In this document: positions 48,568 to 59,550 of the stretch, piece by piece
Position numbering within the stretch: the stretch's first letter is position 1
Layout of the letters: every line of letters begins with the position of its first letter
From: Tetrahymena elliotti 4EA
Taxonomy: Eukaryota; Ciliophora; Oligohymenophorea; Hymenostomatida; Tetrahymenidae
Length of the DNA stretch: 64,000 bases
Assembly: GCA_000231825.2 (NCBI GenBank)
Contig: JH720318.1
Span: 700,539 to 764,538, forward strand
Reading direction: 5' to 3'
Notes under the pieces: model-generated
Databases searched by the model: none
Told to the model about the DNA's origin: nothing
Seen by the model: only the letters and a program-made list of their open reading frames with translations
Translations under genes and position numbers: made by a program

Positions 48568-49639
48568 TCAGGACATTAATCCTTGAGTGATTCTATGACG
48601 CATACGATCTTGGTCGTCATCTTTAGGTAAGAAGATAACTCTGGCACCTTATTAAGAAATTAATTTTATTGTCTCTAAATATCTGATTTGCATAGCTGCT
48701 TTTGAATTTAATTCGTTGGATGCTTCTTTCATTAACTTAGCAGATTCAACATCAGCCTAAGCTTAAATTAATTTGCTTGAAGCTAATCTCCTTTCTCTTG
48801 CTGCAGAAGAAAGTGATTGTTATAAATCTTAGCTTAGAGCAATATCTTTTATTAAAATGTTTTCTACATCAATACCCCTGTAAATAAAATTATAAAATAT
48901 TTTAAACTCATAATGATTTAAATAGCTAATTAATATATTTAATATTGAAACGTATTTATTTATTTATTTAAATTTGATAAAATTGAATGTAATTCTTTGT
49001 GGTTGTGTATTTTTTTTTCTAAAATGATATTAATTTAAAATAAATTGATTGAAAGATTTACCATTCGTCTGTGTATTTATCAACTTCGTTTCTTAAATCA
49101 CTAGAAATTTCATCACGCTTATCAAATAAATCTTGTAAAACATACTAACCACAAGTATTTTTCAGACATGAGTATGTAAGTTGTTCAATAGCGGTAGAGT
49201 AGTTTTCAATTCTAAATATAGCTAGCTTAGGGTCTTTGACTCTAAAATATACAGTTGCATCGATGGTAACGACGACATTATCTTTTGTTAAAATAGATTA
49301 TTTGTCAAGATCTATGACTTATAGACGCATATCAACTTATATCAACTTATCTGTGCAAGGATTAACATAAATAAGTCCAGGTTTTGTTTATCTAACATAC
49401 TTTCCAAAACGAGTAATAAGACCTGATGAAAATTGACGTACTTGCAAATATGGATAATCTACGCAGCAACAAAAAACACAAGGAATCCAAGTTCTTAAGC
49501 ATCCACAGCAATCACCAAAATGCTTTTAGCATTTTGCATAACTTGACATTGAATCCCAACCTTCATCTCCTTCCTTAATTACTAAGTGAGGAATTTTTTT
49601 TTTTTTTGTGAGTGATTCTAAATTTCCAGTGGGAATCAT
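48568..49639 (-). CDS. Stomatin / SPFH (band 7) membrane protein (295 aa)
   Basis: SPFH proteins form ring-like scaffolds on membranes and regulate channels and proteolysis. Exons 49062-49639 and 48568-48877 (intron 48878-49061, 184 nt) give 295 aa, the usual stomatin size. A cysteine-rich hydrophobic segment (CCGCLRTWIPCVFCCCVDYPY) precedes the SPFH domain; these cysteines are likely palmitoylation or hairpin residues. The domain shows LITRFGKYVRQTKPGLIYVN, VDMRLQVIDLDKQSILTKDN, VTIDATVYFRVKDPKLAIF and the helical end ALSQDLQQSLSSAARERRLA. A run of 14 adenines (coding strand) near the N-terminus encodes Lys repeats and would be slippage-prone. Acts on plasma or endosomal membranes; could also be called stomatin-like. 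Confidence 0.93.
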
Positions 49640-50641
49640 TTTTTAATACTAAATTAGTTAGCTAATTAATTACTTAAATAAATTATTTTAGTTTCTTCTC
49701 TAAGTTTGGCTTAAAAGATTGAAAAATGTCTTTATATAATCTATTTTATGTTATAAGGAGATTAAAAGTTATACTCTTATTTTTCTTTATAAGCTTATTA
49801 TTGATATTATTAATAGTTTTTAAAATTAAAGATATAGATATTTGATTGATAGCTGCTACTAATAGTTGACTATTTAGTTATTTATTTAATTAATTAATTT
49901 CACTAATAATCATTTATTTATGAATGTATTATTGAATAGGTTCATAGTTCTCTAAATTCGTTTCTATAGCTTTTGAAATTAATAAAATTTTTCATTTATT
50001 GTCTCTAATTCGACCAAATTTTACTTTTTCATAAAAGTTGATGTATCTATAATAACTTTATAAATCTAAACGTTTGACCACTTTCGATCAAATTATAAAA
50101 ATTAAAACAGAATAATTATGTTAAATTTGGAACCAAAAAAGTAAAATAAATATTTATTGAAAAATAATAAAATTCTAGTATAAAAAATCTAGTAATAAAA
50201 AAATTTCTGGAAATTGGGAATTAATCTAAATAATAATTGATTATTCTCTTTATATTTTATTTTCATTTTAACATCTTTTTTTTTCTGAAAAAAAATGCTT
50301 TTATTTTTAAATTAAAAAAAGGGAAATCAAGAATTATTTTTGAATCATTTGATTTAACAAAATTTATTTTAAAAATTAATTTATTTTTCAATTATTTCAT
50401 TGAATTATTTTTTTTAATTTTAGATTGAAAAATAAAATAATTCTAAAAATTAGAATTTGAAAAAAATTACATTTTAAATTATGTTTTTTAAAAAAATTAA
50501 GAGAATATGAATCACTGAAAAAAATTTATATCAAGTCATTTTTTGATATTGAATTCATATATTTAATTTTCGTTATTCTATTAATTAAAAAATCTTAGCA
50601 AAATTCTTTTTAATTGAATCATTAATAATTTGAAATATTGC
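49640..50641. other. Intergenic spacer between divergent genes
   Basis: About 1 kb, A/T-rich. The F/I/K-rich open frame at 50237-50428 is low in complexity and not called. Promoters for the stomatin and 50642 genes must lie here. Confidence 0.55.
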
Positions 50642-53600
50642 ATGAGTGATTCTTTTGATAACGATATTGAAGAGGATTTGGGCTCATCTTCAGTAAAAGA
50701 AGAAAGCAATTAATATTATGAAGATTTTTAGTCATCTACGAGTTAAATTAAGGAAAGTAATGAAAATAAAACTATTTAATAGTAGCAAAATAACAAAAAC
50801 GATGATCAATCTAAAATTTCTAAATAGCATAAATCATTAGAAGATGAAGATGAGGATAAATATGATCAAGATTTTGAAGATGAAGAATAAATAGATAATT
50901 CAAGCAAACTTAAATAGTAATAAAATGATTAATTAAAGCCTACATAAGCCTAAATGAAATAGCTTAGTTAATAATAAGGATAATATAAATTATAAAAGTA
51001 GGAAAATCCACCTTAAGAGTTACAAGATTCTTTAAAAAATAGCATTAATGAAGATCAATTAAAGAAATAGTAATTGAGTTTTATAGGGAATTTAAATAAA
51101 TTTGCTAAGGAATTACAATAAAATGAAAATTAATCTTTAAAAAATACATAAGAATCTTTAAAACTTAAAAATAATTCAGGGAATTAAAATAAATCTAAAA
51201 ATGAAACCTAAAAACCTCCTATTCCTACAAAACAAAATTACATCAAAGATACGATTGAAGAAAAACCTAAAGAAAAAAAAAATGATATTGAGCAAGTTCC
51301 TAATGACGAAGAAATTGAGGAAATAATTAGAAAAAATCAGTAAGATTTCTTATAAATGATAAAAAAAAATTCATAAAAAAATTCTCCTGTTAAATCAAAA
51401 GAAGAAGTTTCAGAATAAGGTAAGTTTTCTTTTTAAGTATGTATGCTTTAAAATTAATTTAAATTTACAAAAAGATTCAGAGAACTAGTATTATGACGAA
51501 GAAGAAGATGTATAAGATTTACATGTTATCTATGAAACAGATAGGGAAGATAGTTAAGCAGCAAAAAGTTCTTACAATAATTCATTTGATTAAAATTATT
51601 ACTCATAGAGCTATGGGAGTTCTGTTTATTAATAATACTCAGCACTTCATATCAGTCCTCATGATGAAGATAACTAATATTATGAAGATTCTCAAATGAA
51701 ATAGAAAGAATCTATAAAAAGTCGTAAATAAACTTAAAACGAGTATGAAAGAATTATAAATCAAAAGAAAATGGAGTTACTATAACTTCAAGAAATGTAA
51801 AAATTAAAACAATAGTTGAACATCAATTTAGATCTAGATGAAGAATAAATTAAAATTGCTAAAAAAGCTAAGCAAAAAGAAAGGGAAATAGAAGAAATAA
51901 AAATTTTATAAGAAAGAATGAGATATGGTTGCAGAAAATGTGCAGAGGCTAATACTTAGAAAGATAGAGAAGCTTATCGCGAAGAAAACTAGCATTTAAG
52001 AAAAGTGATAAATGAATAAGAGGCTTAGATTAAACTTCTAAAAGTTCAACTAAGAAAATCAGGAGATAGGAATCTTGATAATTCTTTTTCTTCCATGGGC
52101 AGTGTTTCTACAAGTTTTTAAAGAAAAATGGAGGAGTTGGAATTTGATAAGGAAAAATTAAAAGATGAAAATTCATAGTTAAGAAATTAACTGAAGAATA
52201 TCAAAAAATCTGCTTCGAGCTAAATTAGTAGATAGTAAAGGCTTAATAATGAAATTTAAAAGGTTATGGGTACAGATATAAGAAAGCTTTAAGAGAAGGA
52301 AAATAAAAAACCTGTAGACCCAAATTTAGAAAAATAGCATCAAGTACTAACAGAAAGGTTAGCAGAGCTAAGAATTGATTTAGAAAAGATGATTAAGAAA
52401 TATGAAGATTAAAAATAAAAGATCAAAGAAAAAGATGAATTAATCATAACATTAAAACAGAAAGTCCAAGGACGTCACTTTTAAAAATAAGTTGAAAAAA
52501 TTAATGAGCTTTAAGCCATTGTAAATAATATTGAGTAAGATAAAGAATAAATAAGAGATGAAATGTCATTAGATAAATAGCTTGAGCTGCTCTTTCCAAG
52601 ATAAATGACTATGATTTGCAATTTCTTTAATATATGTATAGCTATAGAAGAAATGAGAAGAGGTAGACAGTAAAAAATATTTACATTTTCATTCATAATT
52701 TAAATTTATTTTAATTTAAAAAGTTCAAGGATAATAAACATTGTACATGAAAAAGCCAAGCCATATATTAATTACTTCAAAAAGATATTTTATATTGTTA
52801 AAGATTCAATTAAGTTTTAAATAACTAAAAAACCAATACACCATCCTCAGTAATAAGAAATAATTAGAGCAACTATCAAAGCATGGAATGAGTCACCTGA
52901 AATAGTAGCAAGATAGATGAGATCGTAGCAAAAGGAGTTAAAAGAATTAAGAGTAATTTAAGCTTTAAAAAATACAATTTATTTTCTTTATTTTATTAGT
53001 TAAATTTTATAGAATTGAGTAATGAAGTTGATAGTCTTAGAGAGAGAAATGAGCTTTTATAAAAAGATGTTGAAATACTAAGATAAAGAAATAGTGTACT
53101 AGAGACTAGATTAACTGTTGATAAAAATAAATTAGTAAATAATGTTATAATTTAATTAAAGCATCATTCGGTTGAGGATGAAGAACAAGATTATTTGCTT
53201 GAACTAAAAAAGCTAATTAATATAATTAAAGAAGGTCCACCACTCTTGATTTCTTAGGCTGAAAGAGATGCTTTTAAAAAATAGTAAGAAATTGAAGCAG
53301 AAAATGAAAGAAAAAAAAGGGAAAGAGAAGAAAGAAAAAAGGAAATGGCATTAAAAAAGTAGTTAAGATTGGAAGAAAAAAGAGAAAGAGAAGAGAAAGA
53401 AAAGGAAGAACTGCTATTATAATAAAAATTAAAATTAAAAAGACCTTTTTCTGCATTAAAATAAAAATAAAATTCAACCCCACAATAAAATAAAGATATA
53501 AGGCCTAATTCAGCAAAAAATAATACTAAAAAAGAAGTTACTTAAAGCATAGCTTCTATCTAAATCCTACCATCAAATTAAAAATTAAAAGAAGAAAATG

Positions 53601-53719
53601 TAAATAATAATTAATAAGACTCACTCAATAAAACAAAAGATAGTAAGAATTTTAGAGTAAGTATTTTAGCCAGCAAATCGAAATAAAGTCTGGCAGCAAC
53701 TAACAACAGCTAATCATGA
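50642..53719 (+). CDS. Long coiled-coil hypothetical protein (973 aa)
   Basis: Exons 50642-51419, 51475-52669, 52724-52952 and 53000-53719 give 973 aa. The first 260 residues are acidic and Q-rich (MSDSFDNDIEEDLGSSS). From exon 2 it becomes a long charged coiled-coil (ERIINQKKMELLQLQEM, KKAKQKEREIEEIKILQE, LAELRIDLEKMIKKYED). An EEMRRGRHSRI stretch and a short helical domain (AKPYINYFKKIFYIVKDSI, TIKAWNESPEIVARQMRSQ) follow, then another coiled-coil with a strongly basic/acidic KER-rich run. The tail is disordered. Size, coiled-coils and composition fit a basal-body, ciliary or cortical filament protein. No diagnostic domain, so the function is not assigned. Confidence 0.8.
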
Positions 53720-54008
53720 ATTAAAAACTAATCTTTTTGTATATAAATAATTTCCAATAATTAAATTTTATTTACTTTTTTATTCATATATTTGAAAAAA
53801 ATGAATAATTTTTCATTTCAAGTTTTAAAAAAATTTACTACCAGATTGTTCTTGTAAAATTTTGTTTAAACTGTTAAATGTTTTATTAATTTTTTAATTA
53901 GAAACTTATTTCTAGATTTTATTTATTAATAGAAATATAAAAAAATAAAAAAATAATTTTTAAAAAAAAGCTTTTTATGTCAAATAACCTTAAAAAATTT
54001 AGAAAAAA

Positions 54009-54081
54009 TGCCTTCACTCGGGATCGAACCGAGGACCGTAAGATCTTCAGTCTTACGCTCTCCCAGCTGAGCTATAAAGGC
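54009..54081 (-). tRNA. trnF(GAA): tRNA-Phe (GAA)
   Basis: 73 nt. Acceptor stem GCCTTTA/TGAAGGC, D arm GCTC...GAGC, anticodon arm TAAGA-CTGAAGA-TCTTA (loop with anticodon GAA), T arm CTCGG-TTCGATC-CCGAG and discriminator A. No intron. A T6 run directly after the 3' end is the Pol III terminator. Confidence 0.97.
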
Positions 54082-54501
54082 TTAACGATATATAGAATAA
54101 TTATGAGATAGATATTGTAAATTTGAAAACATAATACAGCTTTTTTAATGAGCGTTTCTATTTTTTCAAAATATAAAATAATTTTAAGGAAATTTATTTT
54201 TTCACTAAGTTATTATACTAAATAAATTATAATTCCTTAATAACTTATATATTGTTTAACATACTACAATATGGATTATGACAAACAATAAGTGAATAAT
54301 AAAAATTAGATAAATTACAAAAATTTAAAAATAAATATAAATATTCAACTTTATCAAAAATCAAAATTTTTGAATAAAAAAAATCAAATTAAATTAAATA
54401 TTAATTTTCTGTGATTTCAATCATAAAATTATTAAAAAAAAAAAGATACATTATTTTATTATTTATATAAATTTCAAATAAAGTAGCAAAAAATTTCTAA
54501 A
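54082..54501. other. Intergenic spacer
   Basis: A/T-rich spacer of 420 bases upstream of prefoldin 4; no feature seen. Confidence 0.6.
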
Positions 54502-54885
54502 ATGTCCTCTAAGATCTAAAGCGATATTGAAATTACTAAAGATGATTAAAACTAAATTAACTAATTTAGCCGTATCAACATGTAATGGAATGAAAAAAAT
54601 AGAACCATGCAAAAGAAAAATGAAATTTTAAACTAACTTGATGATGCTTGCACTGAATTAGAATTATGTGATGACGAAGAAATAGTATAAGTAAAGTATG
54701 GTGATTGCTTCTTCCACGTTAAGGTAGAATAAGCAAAGTAATATGTTGAAGAATAATAAACTTAAACTAAGAAAGAAACAAACGAAATATCTAAGGTTAT
54801 GGATGAATAAGAAAAGAAAATGAAAAAACTCAAGGCTGTTTTGTACACTAAATTTGGTAATTAGATCAACCTTGAAGAAGATTGA
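54502..54885 (+). CDS. PFDN4: Prefoldin subunit 4 (127 aa)
   Basis: Beta-type subunit of the hexameric prefoldin chaperone that hands unfolded actin and tubulin to CCT in the cytosol. Intronless, 127 aa, the usual length. Diagnostic stretches are FSRINMQWNEKN, LDDACTELELCDDEEIVQVK (compare LDDASDEL.L.DDEE in the family), YGDCFFHVKVEQAKQYVEEQ and the C-terminal helix LKAVLYTKFGNQINLEED. The two helical arms with the beta hairpin (VKYGDCFFHVKV) between them are evident. Nothing missing. Confidence 0.96.
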
Positions 54886-56083
54886 ATTAGAATCAGTTTA
54901 CCATAATTAAAAATTATTTTTTAATCTGTAAATGCATACTTATTTTATTATTCGTAGTCTTCTCTATAATTTAATTGCTAAAAAGTATTTGATATAGCTT
55001 ACATCTGCATGATTTTTTTCAATCTCACTTGATATTTACATCTACAAAACCAAATATTAATTTATTTTAGTTTTCTAAGATTTGAAAAAATTTTAAATAA
55101 AATAAATAAATTTCATTAGAATAGTTTTTTTTCAAGAAATAAAATATATTTTTAGGTTCTCTAGATATTTTTTAAGTAAAAGTAAATATGAAACTTTATG
55201 AAGCAATTTTAATTCTTTTGTCTTTTTAATTAATAATTTAATTGCTTATTAATTAAAAAAATTAAATATAGGATAGGGGAAGAGAGAATTCTAATTTAGG
55301 TAAATTTATTATTTAAAATGTTTTTTAAATTTTTTAATTTTTACTGATCATTTATCAGATAATTTAAGCTGAAATAAAACTAAAAACTTCAATTACTAAA
55401 TTATTTATAAAAAATTTACATGTTTTCTTTTTAAAACTGTTAAAGCTCAGTTATTGTATCCTTTTCTAAAATTCATTTACATTTTTGGTATTAATATTAG
55501 CTAAAGGCAATAGAAAAATTTTGATAATGTAAGAAATGCTTTCTTTGTTGATTAAAAAATCAATGAAATAATTTTTTTTAAAAGTTAATATTTAAATTTT
55601 TAAAGAGAAGCATTATGCCAACTTTAAAATAAATTGCTTTGAGTTATAATGGGATGGATATCCATATCATTTCTTAATTGGTTTTAATTATTAAATTAAA
55701 ATTGAGATTTAAAATAATATTTATTTCAATAAAATATAAAATAATATGTTTTTAGTACTTTCTAAGTCACAACTATTCTAAAGTTTAAAATTAATCAATA
55801 AAGAATATCAGAGTATCACCTAAAACTTTTGTTTTTTAATCACATCTATTCTAATCTGAAAAAAATAAAGAAATTTAAAGCTGTATAACCCATAGATGAG
55901 TATATCATTAAATTAAGACCTACAATTTTTTTTTAATTAATCACACCTATTCTAGAGCTGAAAAAAAGAGATAAAGAAAATCAAAGCATCTACAATAACT
56001 TTTAATTATAAAATCAATAGATCAGTATATCCTTAAATATTTAATAGAAATTACTAATTTTCAATTAACAAAATCAAAAGAAT
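54886..56083. other. Intergenic region with degenerate tandem repeats
   Basis: About 1.2 kb, A/T-rich. The repeats at 55766-56038 are listed separately; the rest is featureless. Confidence 0.6.
55766..56038. repeat. Three degenerate tandem units of about 75-100 bp
   Basis: Units starting near 55766, 55838 and 55935 share (G/A)TCACA(A/T/C)CTATTCTA at their start. Units 2 and 3 continue with CTGAAAAAAA, ATAAAGAAA, then GAT(G/C)AGTATATC. Located just upstream of the PI31-like gene. Confidence 0.55.
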
Positions 56084-56956
56084 ATGGAACAAATAAATAA
56101 AATTAAAGAGAAATTTTAGGAGCTTTTATTTTTAAGTGATGGAAAATTTGATTAGTCAAATGTCCAATTGAAAAAGCTACTTCTTATCCATGCTTTTAAT
56201 ACCTCTAATAGTTTAGATTGCGTTGGCTTAAATGAAGAAGATCCTGAAGAGGAGTAAATACTACCAGAAAATTGGAAAAGTGATGACGAAGGAGTTTACT
56301 CTTTTAAATATAAAAATTCTGAAGATAAAGTGGTTTATATATTTAAGCTGATTTTTGATGAAGATGTTTTGAATGTCAATGCTGTCTCTTTAACTGATTC
56401 ATCTAAGTTATATTCAGTTACTCTCAAATTAAATGAACTTAATGTTGAAAATGTTGAATAAAATACTAAAGTTTTCGAGATCTACAAAAAGGAAATCTTA
56501 GATAAAATAGTTGTATAAAAGCCAAAAAAGCAAGAAAACACATCTTCCTACTCTTCCTCATCTTACTCTAGAAATTAGAATTAATCTCAATAATATCCTA
56601 TAAATTACCCTTAAAATAACTAAAACTAACAACAAGGATTTATTGATCCACTAAGAGACTATGGTAGAAGTGATTTACATCCTAATTTTTTTATTAATGG
56701 AGGACAAAACAATAATCCTTTTACAAATCCATATGGAAGAAATTAATAACCTAGATTTGATCCTTTAGGCCCAAATGGTATATCCGGAATACCAGATGAT
56801 ATCCAGCCCGATTTCTACCCTCCTGGTAATTTAGGACCAAACAGAGGACCTAATAGGGGACCTACTGGCGGACCTTTTGGTGGTGGTTTTGGTGGAGGAT
56901 TTGGTGGCGGATTCGGCGGAGGATTCGGAGGTGGATTTGGTGGAGGATTTGTTTGA
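56084..56956 (+). CDS. PSMF1: PI31-like proteasome regulator (290 aa) with Gly/Phe-rich tail
   Basis: PI31 binds the 20S proteasome and acts as inhibitor or assembly/transport adaptor. Intronless, 290 aa. The N-terminal half looks like a PI31 FP domain (KKLLLIHAFNTSNSLDCVG, LPENWKSDDEGVYSFKYK, KVVYIFKLIFDEDVLNVNAV). A Q/S-rich linker follows, then two typical PI31 C-terminal motifs, DPLRDYGRSDLHPNF and PRFDPLGPNG, and GIPDDIQPDFYPPG. It ends in six GGGF units where other PI31 proteins end in an HbYX-type tail; here the last residues are FGGGFV. The assignment rests on motif order rather than alignment. Confidence 0.82.
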
Positions 56957-57261
56957 AGCCAAATTTTCCCTTTTAAATAAAAAATAGAATGGTTTAAGAA
57001 AATTTATAATAAATGTTGTTTATTTTTCTTTTAATCTTACAATAATTAATTAGAATATTTTAATATTTTTTTTAACTTAGAAATTTTTTGCAAATATTTT
57101 TTATATAGAACAATATGTGTTTGTAAAAAGAAATTGTCAGAAAATTAGTTATTAGTATTATGATATTAATCATTTAGATATGTTCATCTTATTTTAGTAT
57201 AATATTCCAAATAATTAAAAAATTTTAAATAATACATAAAGTAAAATAATAACAGCAAAAC
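56957..57261. other. Intergenic spacer
   Basis: 305 bases of A/T-rich sequence; nothing seen. Confidence 0.6.
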
Positions 57262-57756
57262 ATGATATCTGGTAATCGCATGGTAAAAAAAAATCCTGAT
57301 AATAATATGGAGAAAAAACCTGTTATCCATAAACTCTCTGATTACGCTTATGATCATAATTCTGGTGGGGATGCTTACTAAGTTTTTAAGCCTAAGAAGC
57401 AAAATTCAAATAAAGTAGATGATTCATTCAAATCTGAAAATTAATAGTTTTAAGAAAAAAGGTAAAACCACAGAAATTCTCAAAATAGTGAGGGAATTAA
57501 GAATAAAGAAAAGCCAAAGTTTTTGAGTGTAGCAAGGCATGGAATGAAAATTGGTGGTCTAGTAATAGGAAAAGAAAAATGGTAATGCAAAATTTGCAAG
57601 TTAGTTAATTTAAATTCTACTTCTTAATGCTTAAGGTGTTAATCAAACAAAGGAGAGTAAAAGTAAAACAATAATATTGAATAGAATTAAAACAAGTAAA
57701 AATTAATTCCAAATAATCTTAAAATTAAATAAAATGTAAAAAGTAAGTATGTATGA
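57262..57756 (+). CDS. Small protein with RanBP2-type zinc finger (164 aa)
   Basis: Single exon, 164 aa. A hydrophilic N-terminus (MISGNRMVKKNPDNNME, KLSDYAYDHNSGGDAYQVFK) leads to one zinc-finger-like motif WQCKICKLVNLNSTSQCLRC, with the W-x-C-x2-C-x10-C-x2-C spacing and the conserved Asn of RanBP2-type fingers, which bind ubiquitin or single-stranded RNA. The sequence just before it (GMKIGGLVIGKEKW) may be part of the fold. The C-terminus is K/N/Q-rich. The ending AAAAGTAAGTATG resembles a splice donor, so a further exon is possible, but the stop at 57754 is immediate. Role unknown; it could act in RNA binding or ubiquitin recognition. Confidence 0.75.
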
Positions 57757-58028
57757 AAATTCTATTTCAATTTAAATTGTTGAGTTTTATTTATTTTAAA
57801 ATTTTATTTTCCAGTTTAGATTAAACATAATAATTATTTTATTCATTTTTTTTAAATGAAAGTTAAATTTTTAATTTTTCAGAAAATTATTTTTAAAAAA
57901 ACTTGATGAATGAGATTTTTAATATTAACTTAAACTATTGTAAACAAAAAATATAAAACCTTTAAACAGATAAATAATTTTAGTTTGGTTTGAATATGCT
58001 TTTGGTTCTAGAAATTATTTAATGATAA

Positions 58029-58964
58029 TCATTCTTGTACTTTTTGGTTTTGCATTTAAATATGTGCTAGATATGTTTCGTCTATAAATTTTTTAACTTA
58101 TTCTAGATAAACTTTTTGTTTTGGTATACAATGTGGTCCATCAAACATTAAAATTTATTTGTTTTTATACCACTTCATTAAAGCTTAAGTTCTCTCAAAA
58201 GGAACAACTTAATCTTTTTCTCCAACTAAAAATAATGTGGGAACTTCAATTTATTCCTTTTCTTCATATAAATCATTAACAAACTTCAAATTTTCATTAG
58301 TAACTTTAGGCAATCCAACGCCACAAACATTTATGATCATTTTCAAATTTTTAAATAAATTTCTGTCCCTATTTTTTGCATAAAAAAGACTACCCATAAG
58401 ACTTCCCTATGAAAAGTTTATCACAATATCAATATCTGGATTTTTCTAAACTACTTCAAGTAAATGCTCCTCAGATTCATCATAGAAATGATAATGAGCT
58501 TCAGTCAATACCCATCTACCATCAAAATCTAAAGGATCTTCTCTATTTAAGGCTAACCAGCACCTGAAAGGGTCTTCAGGATCATTTGGAAGAGTTTTAT
58601 TTGGAGCAATTGGAAGAAGAACATCACGAATTTCATAGCACTTAGAAAAAAATTTAATCCAAGGCTAAATTCTCTCCTCAATTCTTTCATAATATTGTTA
58701 AAATCCATGTAAAACTAAAATCTTGAAGCTTGGAAGAACTACTTTTGGAGATTCTTACTTAGCTTTTTTCTTTTTCTATTTAGGTTTGTTATCAGCTTAA
58801 TCATTGTTTACTTAATTATCTTAATTTTAAGATGTTTCCTTGTTAGAGTTTTGCTCAGTTTAAATATTCAGCTTTTCAATTTCTGTTTCAACATTTTATT
58901 CTTATTATAACTAGTCCTTTTATTCTTCTTTTATAATGTCTTCATTCTAAGTAACTTGTTCCAT
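58029..58964 (-). CDS. FSH1/OVCA2-type serine hydrolase (311 aa)
   Basis: Alpha/beta hydrolase of the FSH family; family members are esterases or thioesterases of uncertain substrate. Intronless, 311 aa; the first 75 residues are a charged Q/K/E-rich extension ending in a basic run (KQKKKKAKQ) that is not part of the fold. The core begins KILVLHGFQQYYERIEERIQ, the family's opening strand and oxyanion turn. The nucleophile S185 lies in NFSQGSLMG, a variant of GFSQG. The catalytic acid is in LVGEKDQVVP and the histidine in FDGPHCIP. FRCWLALNRE and YDESEEHLLEVV also match the family pattern. All triad residues are present. Confidence 0.9.
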
Positions 58965-59550
58965 TTTTTGTTTAAGTCTAATTAAAAATTATTAATTTAT
59001 TAAATTAATTTGATAAGATTAATTAATATCTTAAATTTTATCAAAGTAGGAATAAATATCAGTAAAATTATATTTTTAATTTTACTTCGGTAGTTTTTAA
59101 AAAGAAAACCTTCATTTTTTTGATATCGTAGAGTATTTTTTCATAATTACTTCTTATTTTGATTTAATCATCAAGGACTTGTCCTTCTCCAAGAAGGATT
59201 CGCACACTAAGTTAAAGAATTTTAATATTATCTGCTAAATTCTTAGATGACTGAAGTATTCAATAAAGCAAATAAAGATATTAGTCTTAATCTAAATAGT
59301 TTCTATTATGAAAATTCTCACCTTTTAAAATAATAAAAAAGTTAAATAAAATAATTTAAAAAAATAAATTGAATATTTTTTGTGGAAGCTATTTTAAAAT
59401 TACAATTTAAAGTGTTTGAAAAAGATTCTGTTTAAGAACACAAACAAATACACATATTATTAAATTAAGATTTTTCAAAATTAATAGATTCACAATTTTG
59501 AAAATTTAACTGAACTAATAATAAATAAATCTTTAATGTTTTATGTAATA
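58965..59550. other. Intergenic region with a possible terminal exon
   Basis: A/T-rich spacer between divergent genes. It holds the exon-like stretch at 59059-59250 (minus strand) described separately. Confidence 0.5.
59059..59250 (-). CDS. Possible 3'-terminal exon of an unidentified small gene
   Basis: After a CTTCAG acceptor, 63 codons read SSKNLADNIKILQLSVRILL, then GEGQVLDDQIKIRSNYEKIL, before TGA at 59059. The helical, balanced composition looks real. I found no first exon: the only upstream ATG region (near 59447) cannot be joined in frame with a normal donor. Partial model only. Confidence 0.3.
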
